From positions 1-64,000 of the forward strand of contig CAXTVQ010000021.1 in NCBI GenBank assembly GCA_964247705.1: DNA of 64,000 bases, in the 5' to 3' direction. Source of the DNA: LMUY01 sp964247705. GTDB lineage: Bacteria; Pseudomonadota; Alphaproteobacteria; Acetobacterales; Acetobacteraceae. Both the position numbers and the translations under genes were made by a program. The notes under the pieces are model-generated. The model saw only the letters and a list, made by a program, of their open reading frames with translations, searched no databases and had not been told where the DNA came from. Positions 16,225 to 24,671 of the stretch are shown here, one piece after another (the stretch's first letter is position 1; each line of letters opens with the position of its first letter).

Positions 16225-17022
16225 ATGACCGTCACATCCGACCGCGCTATCCGGGCCACGTCACCGGCGCCCGCGGCCGAACTGGTGCGGCTCGACGCCA
16301 TCTGTAAAAGCTATGGCTATCACACGGTCCTCGACGATGTGAACTTGAAGCTCCGGGCCGGCGAGGTCATGGCCATCATCGGGCCAAGCGGATCCGGCAA
16401 GAGCACCCTGCTGCGGTGCGTGAACCTGCTTGAGCGCGCCACCTCCGGCCGCGTGACCCTGGCCGGCGTGGTCGTGGAAGCGGGCAGACCGACGCCGCGC
16501 AAGGACTTGGTGCAGCTCCGCCGGTCCGTCGGCATGGTCTTCCAAAGCTTCAACCTGTTCCCCCATTTGACCGTGCTGCGCAACATCAGCCTGGCGCAGG
16601 AACGTACCATGGGGCGCAGCCGCGCCGAGGCGGAGGCTGTCGGCATGCAGCTTCTCAAGCGGGTTGGCCTGGCGGACAAGGCCGGCCAGTATCCGGCGCG
16701 CTGCTCAGGCGGCCAGCAGCAGCGCATCGCCATCGCCCGGGCGCTGGCACTCGAGCCGAAGGTGATGCTGTTCGACGAGCCCACCTCGGCACTCGACCCC
16801 GAACTCGGCCTGGAAGTGCTGGCCGTGATGCGGGAGCTGGCGGAGGGCGGCATGACCATGATCGTCGTCACGCACGAGATGCACTTCGCCGAGAACGTGT
16901 CCAACCGGGTGCTCGTCATGGCCGACGGCAAGATCGTCGAGGAAGGGCCCAGCGCCGAGGTGATGCGAAACCCGCAGAGCGCGCGCGCAAGGCGGTTCCT
17001 CAGTGCGGTCAAGAACCGTTGA
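16225..17022 (+). CDS. Polar amino-acid ABC transporter ATP-binding protein
   Basis: A 265-residue ABC ATPase of the GlnQ/HisP type. Walker A (GPSGSGKST), the Q-loop, the signature CSGGQQQR, Walker B (VMLFDEPTSALDPE) and the switch histidine (VTHEMHFAE) are all present. The start at 16225 is preferred over the open frame upstream because AAGGAGG lies 6-7 bases before it. It powers import of an amino acid or derivative through the two permeases that follow. The downstream permease starts at a TTG overlapping this stop, so the operon is tightly coupled. Confidence 0.95.
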   Translation: MTVTSDRAIRATSPAPAAELVRLDAICKSYGYHTVLDDVNLKLRAGEVMAIIGPSGSGKSTLLRCVNLLERATSGRVTLAGVVVEAGRPTPRKDLVQLRRSVGMVFQSFNLFPHLTVLRNISLAQERTMGRSRAEAEAVGMQLLKRVGLADKAGQYPARCSGGQQQRIAIARALALEPKVMLFDEPTSALDPELGLEVLAVMRELAEGGMTMIVVTHEMHFAENVSNRVLVMADGKIVEEGPSAEVMRNPQSARARRFLSAVKNR

Positions 17023-17666
17023 CGATCCTGGACGACCTCTCGGCCGTCGTCGCCGGAATACCGTTCACCCTTGCTCTGACGCTGGCCTCCTTCCTGATCG
17101 GCGCGGTGCTCGGCCTGCCGCTTTGCGCGATGCGGATGGCACGCAACCGCCTGGTCAGCCTGTTCGCGACGGTGCTGATCCTGACCTTCCGGGCTATCCC
17201 ACCGATCGTCTGGCTGTTCATCATCTTCTTCGGGATCGGCTTCGGTTACCTGCAGCTCGATCCGTTCAGCTCGGCTGCGATCGGGCTCGGGCTGATCACC
17301 GCTGCCAACATGGCGGAGATCTATCGCGGCTCGCTGTCGGCCATCCATGCCGGCCAGTGGGAGGCGTCGACCGTACTGAACCTGTCGGCGCGGCACAAAT
17401 TCGTCGACGTGATCGGGCCGCAGCTTGCCCGCATCGCACTGCCATCGGCGACCACCTACGTGATCGGCCTGATGAAGGACACCGCCGTTGCATCGGCGAT
17501 CGGTGTTCACGAGATCGCCTTCGAAGCCTACCACTTGTCGCAACAGACGTTCCGCGGCCTGGACATCTATGCGGCTGCTGGACTTATTTACATCCTCATC
17601 AGCCTTCCCGTCGCCTGGTTCGCGCGCCGGACCGACAGCCGGCTACGCGCGATGGTGGCCCGGTGA
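17019..17666 (+). CDS. Polar amino-acid ABC transporter permease, first subunit
   Basis: A 215-residue HisM/GlnP-type permease with about five membrane helices. The EAA-like loop with a G spaced before P is present near residues 117-145 (QWEASTVLNLS...VIGPQLARIALPSA). The start is a TTG that overlaps the ATPase stop (TTGA); there is no ATG that keeps the first helix. It forms the membrane channel with the next permease, and its GTGA overlap with that gene supports equal production. Confidence 0.9.
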   Translation: MTILDDLSAVVAGIPFTLALTLASFLIGAVLGLPLCAMRMARNRLVSLFATVLILTFRAIPPIVWLFIIFFGIGFGYLQLDPFSSAAIGLGLITAANMAEIYRGSLSAIHAGQWEASTVLNLSARHKFVDVIGPQLARIALPSATTYVIGLMKDTAVASAIGVHEIAFEAYHLSQQTFRGLDIYAAAGLIYILISLPVAWFARRTDSRLRAMVAR

Positions 17667-18322
17667 GCGACGTGCTGAACTTCTGGGCCGAATGGTTCCC
17701 CGACATGCTCGGCGGCTTCGCCATCAGCCTGGAGGTCACCGCGGCCTGCCTGGTGCTGGGCATTCCGCTCGGCCTGTTGCTGGCCCTCGCCATCCAGTCG
17801 AAGACGGCCGCACTGCGCTGGACGGCGCTCGTGATCGTCGAGGTCGGGCGCGGCACACCTGCGCTCATCCTGCTGCAGTTCGCTTATTTCGGCCTGACGA
17901 CGGTGGGTGTCACGCTGACATCCTTTACCGCCGCTAGCCTCGCTTTGGCGTGGTGCACCGGCGCTTATACCAGCGAGATCATACGCGCCGGGCTGGAAGC
18001 GGTACCCGCCGGCCAGCAGGAGGCGGCTCAGGTGATCGGCCTCAGCCGGCTGGATGCGCTGCGCTACGTGATCCTGCCGCAAGGACTTCGCGTGGCCGTC
18101 CCCGCTTTGCTGGGCTTTGCGATCATCATGTTGCAGGCCAGCTCGCTCTGCTTCACCATCGCGTTGCCCGAGATCGTCAGCCAGGCCTACATCGTCGGCT
18201 CCAATACATTTCACTACCTGCCGATCTTCATGCTGGCGGCCCTGATGTTCGCCTCGGTCTGCATTCCGGCGACCATCCTGGTTTCTCTTCTCGAACGACG
18301 CCTGGGGCGGCATGCCGTCTAG
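17663..18322 (+). CDS. Polar amino-acid ABC transporter permease, second subunit
   Basis: A 219-residue permease of the same family, with five hydrophobic segments and the EAA loop QQEAAQVIGLSRLDALRYVILPQGLRVAVP. It starts at GTG 17663, overlapping the previous stop by four bases. The longer open frame upstream is a shadow of the first permease. It is a heterodimer partner in the inner membrane. The substrate-binding gene follows after 37 bases. Confidence 0.92.
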   Translation: MSDVLNFWAEWFPDMLGGFAISLEVTAACLVLGIPLGLLLALAIQSKTAALRWTALVIVEVGRGTPALILLQFAYFGLTTVGVTLTSFTAASLALAWCTGAYTSEIIRAGLEAVPAGQQEAAQVIGLSRLDALRYVILPQGLRVAVPALLGFAIIMLQASSLCFTIALPEIVSQAYIVGSNTFHYLPIFMLAALMFASVCIPATILVSLLERRLGRHAV

Positions 18323-18359
18323 ACGAACGCGTGACCTCATACCCGATTAAGGAGCTCCC

Positions 18360-19181
18360 ATGATCATCCGACTTCCGGCACTCGCCGTCGCCTGCATGCT
18401 CGCGCCAGGCGGAATGGCGTTCGCGCAAAGCTGCACGCCCACCCACAAGATCGACCAGCTCGTGGCACCGGGCAAGCTGACGGTGGCGATCTATGAGTAT
18501 CCGCCCTTTTCCGTGACATCGGGCGGCGAGATCGGCGGCGTAGACGGGGAGATGCTGAAGAGCATCGCGCAGTCAGCCTGCCTCACCCTCAGCCCCGTCG
18601 TTGTCGATCCAGCCGCGACCATCCAATACGTCATCAGCGGCAAAGCGGACATCGCCGGTGGCGACTGGTACCGCACGGCGGAGCGGGCCAAGGTGCTGGG
18701 CCTGTCCGCGCCGACCTACCTGGATCAGATGGGCATCTACTCGAAGGATGGCGTCGCGACCGTTGCGGCCATGATCGGCAAACAGGTCGGCACCGTGTCG
18801 GGCTTCCTGTGGGTGACGGACCTGCAGAAGCTGCTCGGCGGTAACCTCCACCTCTATCCGAACCCGGTCGCCCTCGCGCAGGACCTGCAGTCCGGCCGCA
18901 TCCAGATCGGCGTCGACAGCTACGGCACCGGCGCTTATGCGCAGAAGAAGGGCGGCTACCCGGGCATCGTCATCAAGGTGGCGCAGCCGGACCCGCGCGT
19001 GCTGGCGTCGACCGACGCGTCGCAAGCGAACCTGCTCTACACCAAGACAAACGCGTCGCTCGGTGCGGCGCTGGACGCCGACATCGCGGAGATGCACGCG
19101 AACGGCGCCATCGGCAAATACCTGGCGTCGTTCGGCCTGGACCCTTCAGGTGCCGAGACTGGCACGCCCCGCCTGCAATAA
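18360..19181 (+). CDS. Periplasmic substrate-binding protein, family 3 (amino-acid type)
   Basis: A 273-residue solute-binding protein. A Sec signal peptide ends at AFAQ (about residue 23). The family 3 pattern follows: LTVAIYEYPPFSV, GGVDGEMLKSIAQ, and a second lobe with IGKQVGTVSGF and a hinge near DSYGTGAY. It delivers the ligand to the ABC transporter encoded just upstream. The ligand cannot be read from sequence. The adjoining quaternary-amine genes suggest a related compound, but they lie beyond an assembly gap, so this link is weak. Confidence 0.9.
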   Translation: MIIRLPALAVACMLAPGGMAFAQSCTPTHKIDQLVAPGKLTVAIYEYPPFSVTSGGEIGGVDGEMLKSIAQSACLTLSPVVVDPAATIQYVISGKADIAGGDWYRTAERAKVLGLSAPTYLDQMGIYSKDGVATVAAMIGKQVGTVSGFLWVTDLQKLLGGNLHLYPNPVALAQDLQSGRIQIGVDSYGTGAYAQKKGGYPGIVIKVAQPDPRVLASTDASQANLLYTKTNASLGAALDADIAEMHANGAIGKYLASFGLDPSGAETGTPRLQ

Positions 19182-19185
19182 GCCC

Positions 19186-19285
19186 NNNNNNNNNNNNNNN
19201 NNNNNNNNNNNNNNNNNNNNNNNNNNNNNNNNNNNNNNNNNNNNNNNNNNNNNNNNNNNNNNNNNNNNNNNNNNNNNNNNNNNNN
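19186..19285. other. Assembly gap, 100 N
   Basis: Exactly 100 undetermined bases, the usual placeholder for a scaffold join of unknown length. Real distance and gene content between the substrate-binding gene and the flavin demethylase gene are therefore unknown. Any reading frame drawn across it is not meaningful. Confidence 0.98.
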
Positions 19286-19305
19286 TCCCCGTCCGGCGTG
19301 ACGGC

Positions 19306-21369
19306 TCAGATGTCTTTTGCCAAACGCAAGGCGTCGAACATGGCGGCGTGGATGTTGCGGCTCGCTACCGCGTCGCCCAGGCGGAACAGTTGGTACGTGC
19401 CTTCGGCCTGAGTCGCGACCTTTTGCGGCTGTCCACCCAGCAGGGCAGCATGGTCCACGGCACCCCCGTTGCACGAACCCGGCTTCAGCGCTTCATACAG
19501 CTCGTCCTGCGGCACGGTGCCGTGCTCGACCACCACTTGGTCGACCCGGCGCTCCTCCTGGCGTGTGCCATAGTCGCTGCCGAGCACTGCCACCAACTCG
19601 TTCCCCGCACGGCGGACCGAGAGCAGGCGCGTGTTCATCGTCACTCGTACGCCCCGGCGGTGGAACACCCTTGCATAAGCTGCGTGATTGAGGCCGCCGA
19701 GCTCGGGCGCCAGCATGCGCTCGGGCGTGACCAACTCCACCTCCGCTCCCGCCTCCGCCAGTACCTCGGCCGCCTGCATTCCCGGATGGTTGCCGTTGTC
19801 GTCGAACACAAGCACCCTGCCCGCACCGGACACGGCGCCGCCCACCACGTCCCAGCTCGAGACGACGAGCTCGTTGCCCTCGGCCAGGACCTCCGTGTCC
19901 GGCGTCCCTCCAGTGGCGACGAACACCACGTCCGGCTGCAGCGCCATCACCTCCTCCGTCCCTGCGAAGGTGTTGAAGCGCAGTGCCACGCCGAGCCTGG
20001 CGAGTTCTGCCAGCCGCCAGTCGACGATGCCGATCAGTTCGCGCCGCCGCGGCGTGCGCGCGGCGAGCAGGATCTGACCGCCGGCGCGGTCGGTTGCCTC
20101 CAGCAGGGTAACGGAGTGGCCGCGCTCGGCCGAGACGCGGGCCGCTTCCAACCCGGCAGGGCCGGCGCCGACCACGACCACGCGCCTGGGCGGCCCGGCG
20201 CTGCGCGACACGGCATGAGGCATGGTCGCCTCGCGCCCGGTCGCCGGGTTATGTATGCACAGGGCCTCGTTGCCTTCGTAGATGCGGTCCAGGCAGTAGG
20301 TGGCGCCGACGCACGGACGGATCAGCGCTTCCTGGCCGCTGGCGATCTTGCGGATGATATGCGGGTCGGCGATGTGTGCCCGGGTCATCCCGACCATGTC
20401 CAGCTTGCCCTCGGCAATCGCATGCCGGGCCGTCGCCACGTCATTGATGCGGGCAGCATGGAACACGGGGAAGCGTGTCGCCGCACGTACCTCGCCGGCA
20501 AAGTCCAAATGCTGCGCCGTCCCCATGCCGTGGATCGGGATGACGTGGGACAACGCATTGTCGGTGTCCATATGGCCGCGGACGATGTTCAGGAAGTCCA
20601 CCACGCCGCCGCCGGCGAAACGCCGGGCGATCTCGATGCCGTCCTCTCGGGTGAGGCCGATGTCCCAATCCTCGTCGGCGACCATGCGCACGCCGATCAG
20701 GAAGTCCGGCCCAACCGCGTCGCGCATCGCCTGCAGAACGCGGACGGAAAACCGCATGCGGTTGTCCAGGCTGCCGCCATAGTCGTCGCGGCGGTGATTG
20801 GTGGCGGGCGACCAGAACTGGTCAGGCAGGTGGCCGTAGGCGTCGATTTCGAAACCGTCGAGCCCCGCAGCCTGGATGCGCTGTGCCGCGGCGGCGTAGT
20901 CAGCGACGATACGGTTGAGATCCCAGGACTCCGCCGCCTTCGGAAAGCCGCGATGCGCCGCCTCCCGCACCCGGGAGGGGGCCAGGATGGGCAGCCAATC
21001 CGCCTTGTTCCACGCCGTGCGCCGGCCGAGGTGGGTGAGTTGGATCATCACCGCAGCCCCTTCGTCATGGCAGTCCTCGGCCAGGCGGCGGAGCCAGGGG
21101 ACGATCTCGTCCTTATAGGCCAGCAGGTTGCCGAACACCGGCGGGCTGTCGGGCGACACCACGGCCGAGCCGCCGATCATGGTAAGCGCGATGCCGCCGC
21201 GCGCCTTCTCCCGGTGATAGAGCCGGTAGCGGTCCTTCGGCATGCCGTCCTCAGAGTAGTACGGCTCGTGCGACGTGCTCATCAAGCGGTTACGCAAGGT
21301 CAAGTGGCGCAGCACGTAGGGCTGCAGCAGCGGGTCGCGGTTAGGTGGGGCAGGGGTGACGTGCATCAT
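19306..21369 (-). CDS. FMN/FAD amine demethylase of the Old Yellow Enzyme-TMADH family (DgcA/StcD-like)
   Basis: A protein of about 687 residues. Residues 10-345 form an OYE-type FMN barrel (HEPYYS, IQLTHLGRR, DGFEIDAYGHLPDQFWSPATN). About 395-660 form an FAD/NAD-binding domain with VVVVGAGPAGLEAA and ATGGTPD. The iron-sulfur segment reads C353, A356, C359, C371, so one of the four cysteines expected in trimethylamine dehydrogenase is alanine. With the Rieske oxygenase and reductase upstream in the same operon, it probably removes a further methyl group from dimethylglycine or N-methylproline. Two ATGs (21369, 21366) follow GGAGGACG; the second has the better spacing. Confidence 0.85.
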   Translation of the reverse strand: MMHVTPAPPNRDPLLQPYVLRHLTLRNRLMSTSHEPYYSEDGMPKDRYRLYHREKARGGIALTMIGGSAVVSPDSPPVFGNLLAYKDEIVPWLRRLAEDCHDEGAAVMIQLTHLGRRTAWNKADWLPILAPSRVREAAHRGFPKAAESWDLNRIVADYAAAAQRIQAAGLDGFEIDAYGHLPDQFWSPATNHRRDDYGGSLDNRMRFSVRVLQAMRDAVGPDFLIGVRMVADEDWDIGLTREDGIEIARRFAGGGVVDFLNIVRGHMDTDNALSHVIPIHGMGTAQHLDFAGEVRAATRFPVFHAARINDVATARHAIAEGKLDMVGMTRAHIADPHIIRKIASGQEALIRPCVGATYCLDRIYEGNEALCIHNPATGREATMPHAVSRSAGPPRRVVVVGAGPAGLEAARVSAERGHSVTLLEATDRAGGQILLAARTPRRRELIGIVDWRLAELARLGVALRFNTFAGTEEVMALQPDVVFVATGGTPDTEVLAEGNELVVSSWDVVGGAVSGAGRVLVFDDNGNHPGMQAAEVLAEAGAEVELVTPERMLAPELGGLNHAAYARVFHRRGVRVTMNTRLLSVRRAGNELVAVLGSDYGTRQEERRVDQVVVEHGTVPQDELYEALKPGSCNGGAVDHAALLGGQPQKVATQAEGTYQLFRLGDAVASRNIHAAMFDALRLAKDI

Positions 21370-21508
21370 GCGTCCTCCGGGCGATGGCGGCGCGGGCAGC
21401 GCGGTGTCCGGCACTGAGACGGGAGGGCGCCGTGTAGCCGCACGCGATCGTCGAGTAGTTGGGCTGGATCGGAAATCCGACCCGGTGCAGGGCGGCCGGC
21501 TCCATCGC

Positions 21509-22552
21509 TCAGCGGTCCACAACCAGGTCGCTGACGGGCCGGGCGCAGCAGAGCAGGGTCATCCCCGCATCGATCTCCCGCTGCCGGATGCCACCGCCAT
21601 GCCGCAGCTCGACCATGCCGGAGACCAGCCGGCTTTTACAGGTGCCGCACACCCCCTTGTTGCAGGCGGAGGGCAGCCGCAATCCGGCCGCCCTCGCCGC
21701 GGCCAGGATCGTGCTGCCGGACGGGCACGCCACCGTGCGGCCCAAGCCGGCGAACGCGACCGTGAAGCTGTGCTGCGCTGCCGCCGAGATGGCCGCCACC
21801 GGCTCCACCGCGTCCGGCGGGGCGAAAGCGAAGCTCTCCTCGTGGTAGCGTGACCGGTCGAACCCGGCGGTCTCCAATATCGCGCGGACCGCCGCCATGT
21901 AGGGTGCCGGGCCGCAGCAGAATACGTCCCGCGTCGCCAAGTCCGGGACTGCCGCCCGTAGCATGGCATCCGACAGCCGGCCGCGCAGCCCATCCCAGGC
22001 ACCCGCCTCCACGATACTGATCCGCGCGAAACCCGGCCGGCGGGCCATCGCGGCAAGCTCGTCGGCGAACACCAGGTCTGCTGGGCTGCGGGCGCTGTGC
22101 ACGAAGAGAATGTCGGCGTCGCTACCGAGGTCATGCGCGGTTCGGGCCATGCTCATCAGCGGCGTGATGCCAGAGCCGGCGGACAGGAACAGGTAGCGCC
22201 CGCCCGGACGCGGCATGCAAGTGAACACCCCGTGCGGCCCGCTGGCAACCACGCGTAGCCCTGGCCGCAGGGCGTCGTGCAGCCATCCGGACCCTGCGCC
22301 CCCCAGCGCCCGTTTGGCCGTGATCTCCAGACGGTGTGGCCGGGTTGGGGGCGAGGCGATGGTGTAGCAGCGCTGCACGCCGGCAGCCGTCAAATCGAAC
22401 GTCATGAACTGGCCCGGCTGGAACCGGAACAGCCGGGGTTCCGCGGCGGCAAAGACGAAGGTCGCCACGTCATGCGTTTCCGGGCGCACTGCCACGCAGA
22501 CGAGTTGCTCGTCTTGCGCCGGGTCCCAGGCGGGAGGCAGCGCCTCGATCAT
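21509..22552 (-). CDS. Ferredoxin-NAD(P)H reductase with C-terminal 2Fe-2S domain (GbcB/Stc-type)
   Basis: A 347-residue electron-transfer protein. Residues 35-120 bind flavin (RCYTIASPP), and 125-240 bind NAD(P)H (FLSAGSGITPLMSM, then CCGPAPYM). The last 85 residues are a plant-type ferredoxin with the cysteine cluster CNKGVCGTC and a later LLCCARP. It passes electrons from NAD(P)H to the Rieske oxygenase whose stop overlaps its start by four bases (ATGA). The longer open frame to 22777 is a shadow of the oxygenase gene. The pairing matches glycine-betaine and stachydrine demethylase systems. Confidence 0.92.
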   Translation of the reverse strand: MIEALPPAWDPAQDEQLVCVAVRPETHDVATFVFAAAEPRLFRFQPGQFMTFDLTAAGVQRCYTIASPPTRPHRLEITAKRALGGAGSGWLHDALRPGLRVVASGPHGVFTCMPRPGGRYLFLSAGSGITPLMSMARTAHDLGSDADILFVHSARSPADLVFADELAAMARRPGFARISIVEAGAWDGLRGRLSDAMLRAAVPDLATRDVFCCGPAPYMAAVRAILETAGFDRSRYHEESFAFAPPDAVEPVAAISAAAQHSFTVAFAGLGRTVACPSGSTILAAARAAGLRLPSACNKGVCGTCKSRLVSGMVELRHGGGIRQREIDAGMTLLCCARPVSDLVVDR

Positions 22553-23796
22553 CCACACAGTCCGGCGGTCAAGCGTTGCAAGTACCACTCGCAAAACTGT
22601 TCGACCAGGCCCTCGGTATGCGGCGAATACGGCCCGGGCTGATAGGCTGGGCTGCGGACCCCGCATTGGGTGATCCCGACCAGATCGGCGTCTTGCCGGT
22701 TGGTGGCCTCCCAGACCGCAGTCAGGTTGGCCAGGTCGTAGTCGACGCCTTCGACTGCGTCCTTGTGCACCAGCCACGTGGTCCGCAGCAGCGTGCGGTC
22801 AGGACCGAGCGGCAGGGCGCAGAAGGTTACGGCGTGGTCAGCCATGAAATGGTGCCAGGAGTTCGGCTGCGTCCAAAAGCTCAATCCGCCCAGCTTGGCC
22901 TCCTTCAAGCCGCCAAGTAGACGCTTGCAAGCGGCGCGGGTGTTGGCCGTGTGGCTTTCACCAGCCTGGTCCAGCGGCAACCGCTCGGTCCGGAAGCCGG
23001 TGGCGCGGCCGGTCAGGTGCTCGATGCGGCGGGACGGCAGACCGGCCTGCTCCCAGCGTGTGTGCATCTCCTCCACCAGGCCGTCGTAGCGGGCGGCCAG
23101 CGCTAGTCCGCCCTCATCCATGCTCTCGGGTGCGAAGCCGAAGCCGTAGGCGAACAGCGGGACAGTGAGCTCCGGGTGGTTGCCCGCGCAATGATAGCAC
23201 TCGCGGTTATTCTCCATCGTCAGCTTCCAGTTCCCGGCCTCCACCAGGTCGATCTGCCGGGCGATCTTCGCGTCCGGGATGGCGTGAGGCCGCAAATAGG
23301 GCTCCATGGTCGCCGCCATGTCCTCGATGTCGTCGGGCGGATGGTCTGCGAGACAGATGAACAGCAGCCCGGCCACCGAGCGAAGTGCGATTGGCTTCAA
23401 TCCGCGGCAGGATGGGTCGAAACCGTCCCCCATGTGGTCGGCGAAAAGCAGTCGGCCATCCAGCCCGTACGTCCACGTGTGATAGCGGCAGACGAGGTTG
23501 CCGACCTGTCCCTTACCGTCCGGGACGAGCTGCGCTCCCCGGTGGCGGCAAACATTATGGAAGGCCCGGACAGCACCATCATCGTCCCGCAGGATCAACA
23601 CCGGGGCGTTTCCGAGTTGAAGCGCCATGACGTCGCCGGACTCGGGCACATCCGGCTCCTGCCCGACGAAGATCCAATGGCGGCCAAAGATCAGGTCGAG
23701 GTCGGCGCTGTGGAGTGCCTCGTCCATGTAGAAGGACGCCTCCAGGCTGTGCCCGGGAATACGCCGCAGGAGGAGGTTCGATAGATTGTCCGCCAT
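22549..23796 (-). CDS. Rieske-type N-demethylating oxygenase, glycine betaine/stachydrine-like
   Basis: A 415-residue alpha subunit. The Rieske cluster ligands are C83 and H85 (CRHRG) with C103 and H106 (CRYHTW). The mononuclear iron site lies in ENNRECYHCAGNHPEL (H202, H207). The C-terminal motif CGVRSPAYQPGPYS followed by a WY-containing helix is characteristic of quaternary-amine oxygenases such as GbcA and Stc2. The enzyme would oxidatively remove one N-methyl as formaldehyde, using electrons from the downstream reductase. It is the first gene of the operon, with GAGG 7-8 bases before its ATG. Glycine betaine, stachydrine and carnitine-like substrates cannot be told apart here. Confidence 0.9.
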   Translation of the reverse strand: MADNLSNLLLRRIPGHSLEASFYMDEALHSADLDLIFGRHWIFVGQEPDVPESGDVMALQLGNAPVLILRDDDGAVRAFHNVCRHRGAQLVPDGKGQVGNLVCRYHTWTYGLDGRLLFADHMGDGFDPSCRGLKPIALRSVAGLLFICLADHPPDDIEDMAATMEPYLRPHAIPDAKIARQIDLVEAGNWKLTMENNRECYHCAGNHPELTVPLFAYGFGFAPESMDEGGLALAARYDGLVEEMHTRWEQAGLPSRRIEHLTGRATGFRTERLPLDQAGESHTANTRAACKRLLGGLKEAKLGGLSFWTQPNSWHHFMADHAVTFCALPLGPDRTLLRTTWLVHKDAVEGVDYDLANLTAVWEATNRQDADLVGITQCGVRSPAYQPGPYSPHTEGLVEQFCEWYLQRLTAGLCG

Positions 23797-23888
23797 GTTG
23801 GCCTCGCATTGCCTGTGTAATTATGGCCCCCGCCAGGACCGACCGCTAACGGTTATGCGCCGTCAAATGTTTATTTCTACGCGGCGGG

Positions 23889-24515
23889 CTAGTTCATCTC
23901 TGGCGAGTGAAACAGGTCCACGAGTATCGGTCGATGATCCGACCTTCCTCTGTCGAGCGCCTGGGACGACCTGCATTGCATTCCGCGCGAGAGGCATCGG
24001 TCCAGACGGAGCGGCACGATCCCCTTGGCCATATGCGTGATGGCCCGGGGCCCGACGTCGGCGAACCCCGGTGCCAGGACCGGCCCGATCGCGTTGAAGT
24101 CCCCGGCGATGACGGAGATTTCGGGCCGGGAGCGCACGAGGTGGCGGACCTGGCGGCGGTTGGCGATCTGGCCGTGATCGAGGTGGACGGCCGCAATCCT
24201 CACGCCGAGCACCTCGATCACGAGTGCCAGCCGGCGGGCCCGTTTTTTTAGTATCGGCGACGGAAGGTCCCAGTTGCCAGCGGCCGGCAGGTCCAAGTGC
24301 TCCACGACGGCGAACGGGTGGGGTGACCACGCAGCCGGGCCATGCCTCCTGCCCCGCATCGTCAGGCGGATGTAAGAGCCGCCGAGCAGCGAAGGAAGCC
24401 CGTCCAGGTTCTCCCAGGCCTCCTGAAACAAGGCGATATCGGGCTTGTGCCGGGCGATCAGGTCCGCGACATCACCGGCACGCGCCCCGGAACGGGTAAG
24501 CAAGTTCCAGCTCAG
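23889..24515 (-). pseudogene. Endonuclease/exonuclease/phosphatase (EEP) family protein, start codon probably lost
   Basis: About 205 residues of an EEP-fold protein, paralogous to the gene at 50338. Conserved elements include SWNLL, QEAWENL, HLDHGQ, the metal-binding GDFN and the C-terminal SDHRPILV. The frame continues upstream of the first catalytic motif as FRLLSWNLL, but no ATG, GTG or TTG occurs there. In the paralog the start codon is TTG, and the matching codon here is TTC at 24524-24522. Translation could begin at CTG 24515, or at TTG 24503, which would delete the catalytic Asn. It is either a pseudogene by start loss or uses a rare start. Confidence 0.6.
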
Positions 24516-24671
24516 GAGACGGAAGTCGGACGTATCTTTCGTGATTTCGCGGCTCGTTTCAGATCACGGCGAACTCTTCAGCAGGTGGGGCGCAGACCCA
24601 TCCCGCCTACTCGATAACAGCATCTAAGACGCCAGCACCTCCAATGACCGGCGCTGATGAAGAAGCCTGGC

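Noticed and set aside
18937..21417. An 826-codon plus-strand frame running across the run of N
   Set aside because: It joins a shadow of the substrate-binding gene to the antisense of the flavin demethylase through undefined bases; nothing in it resembles a protein family.
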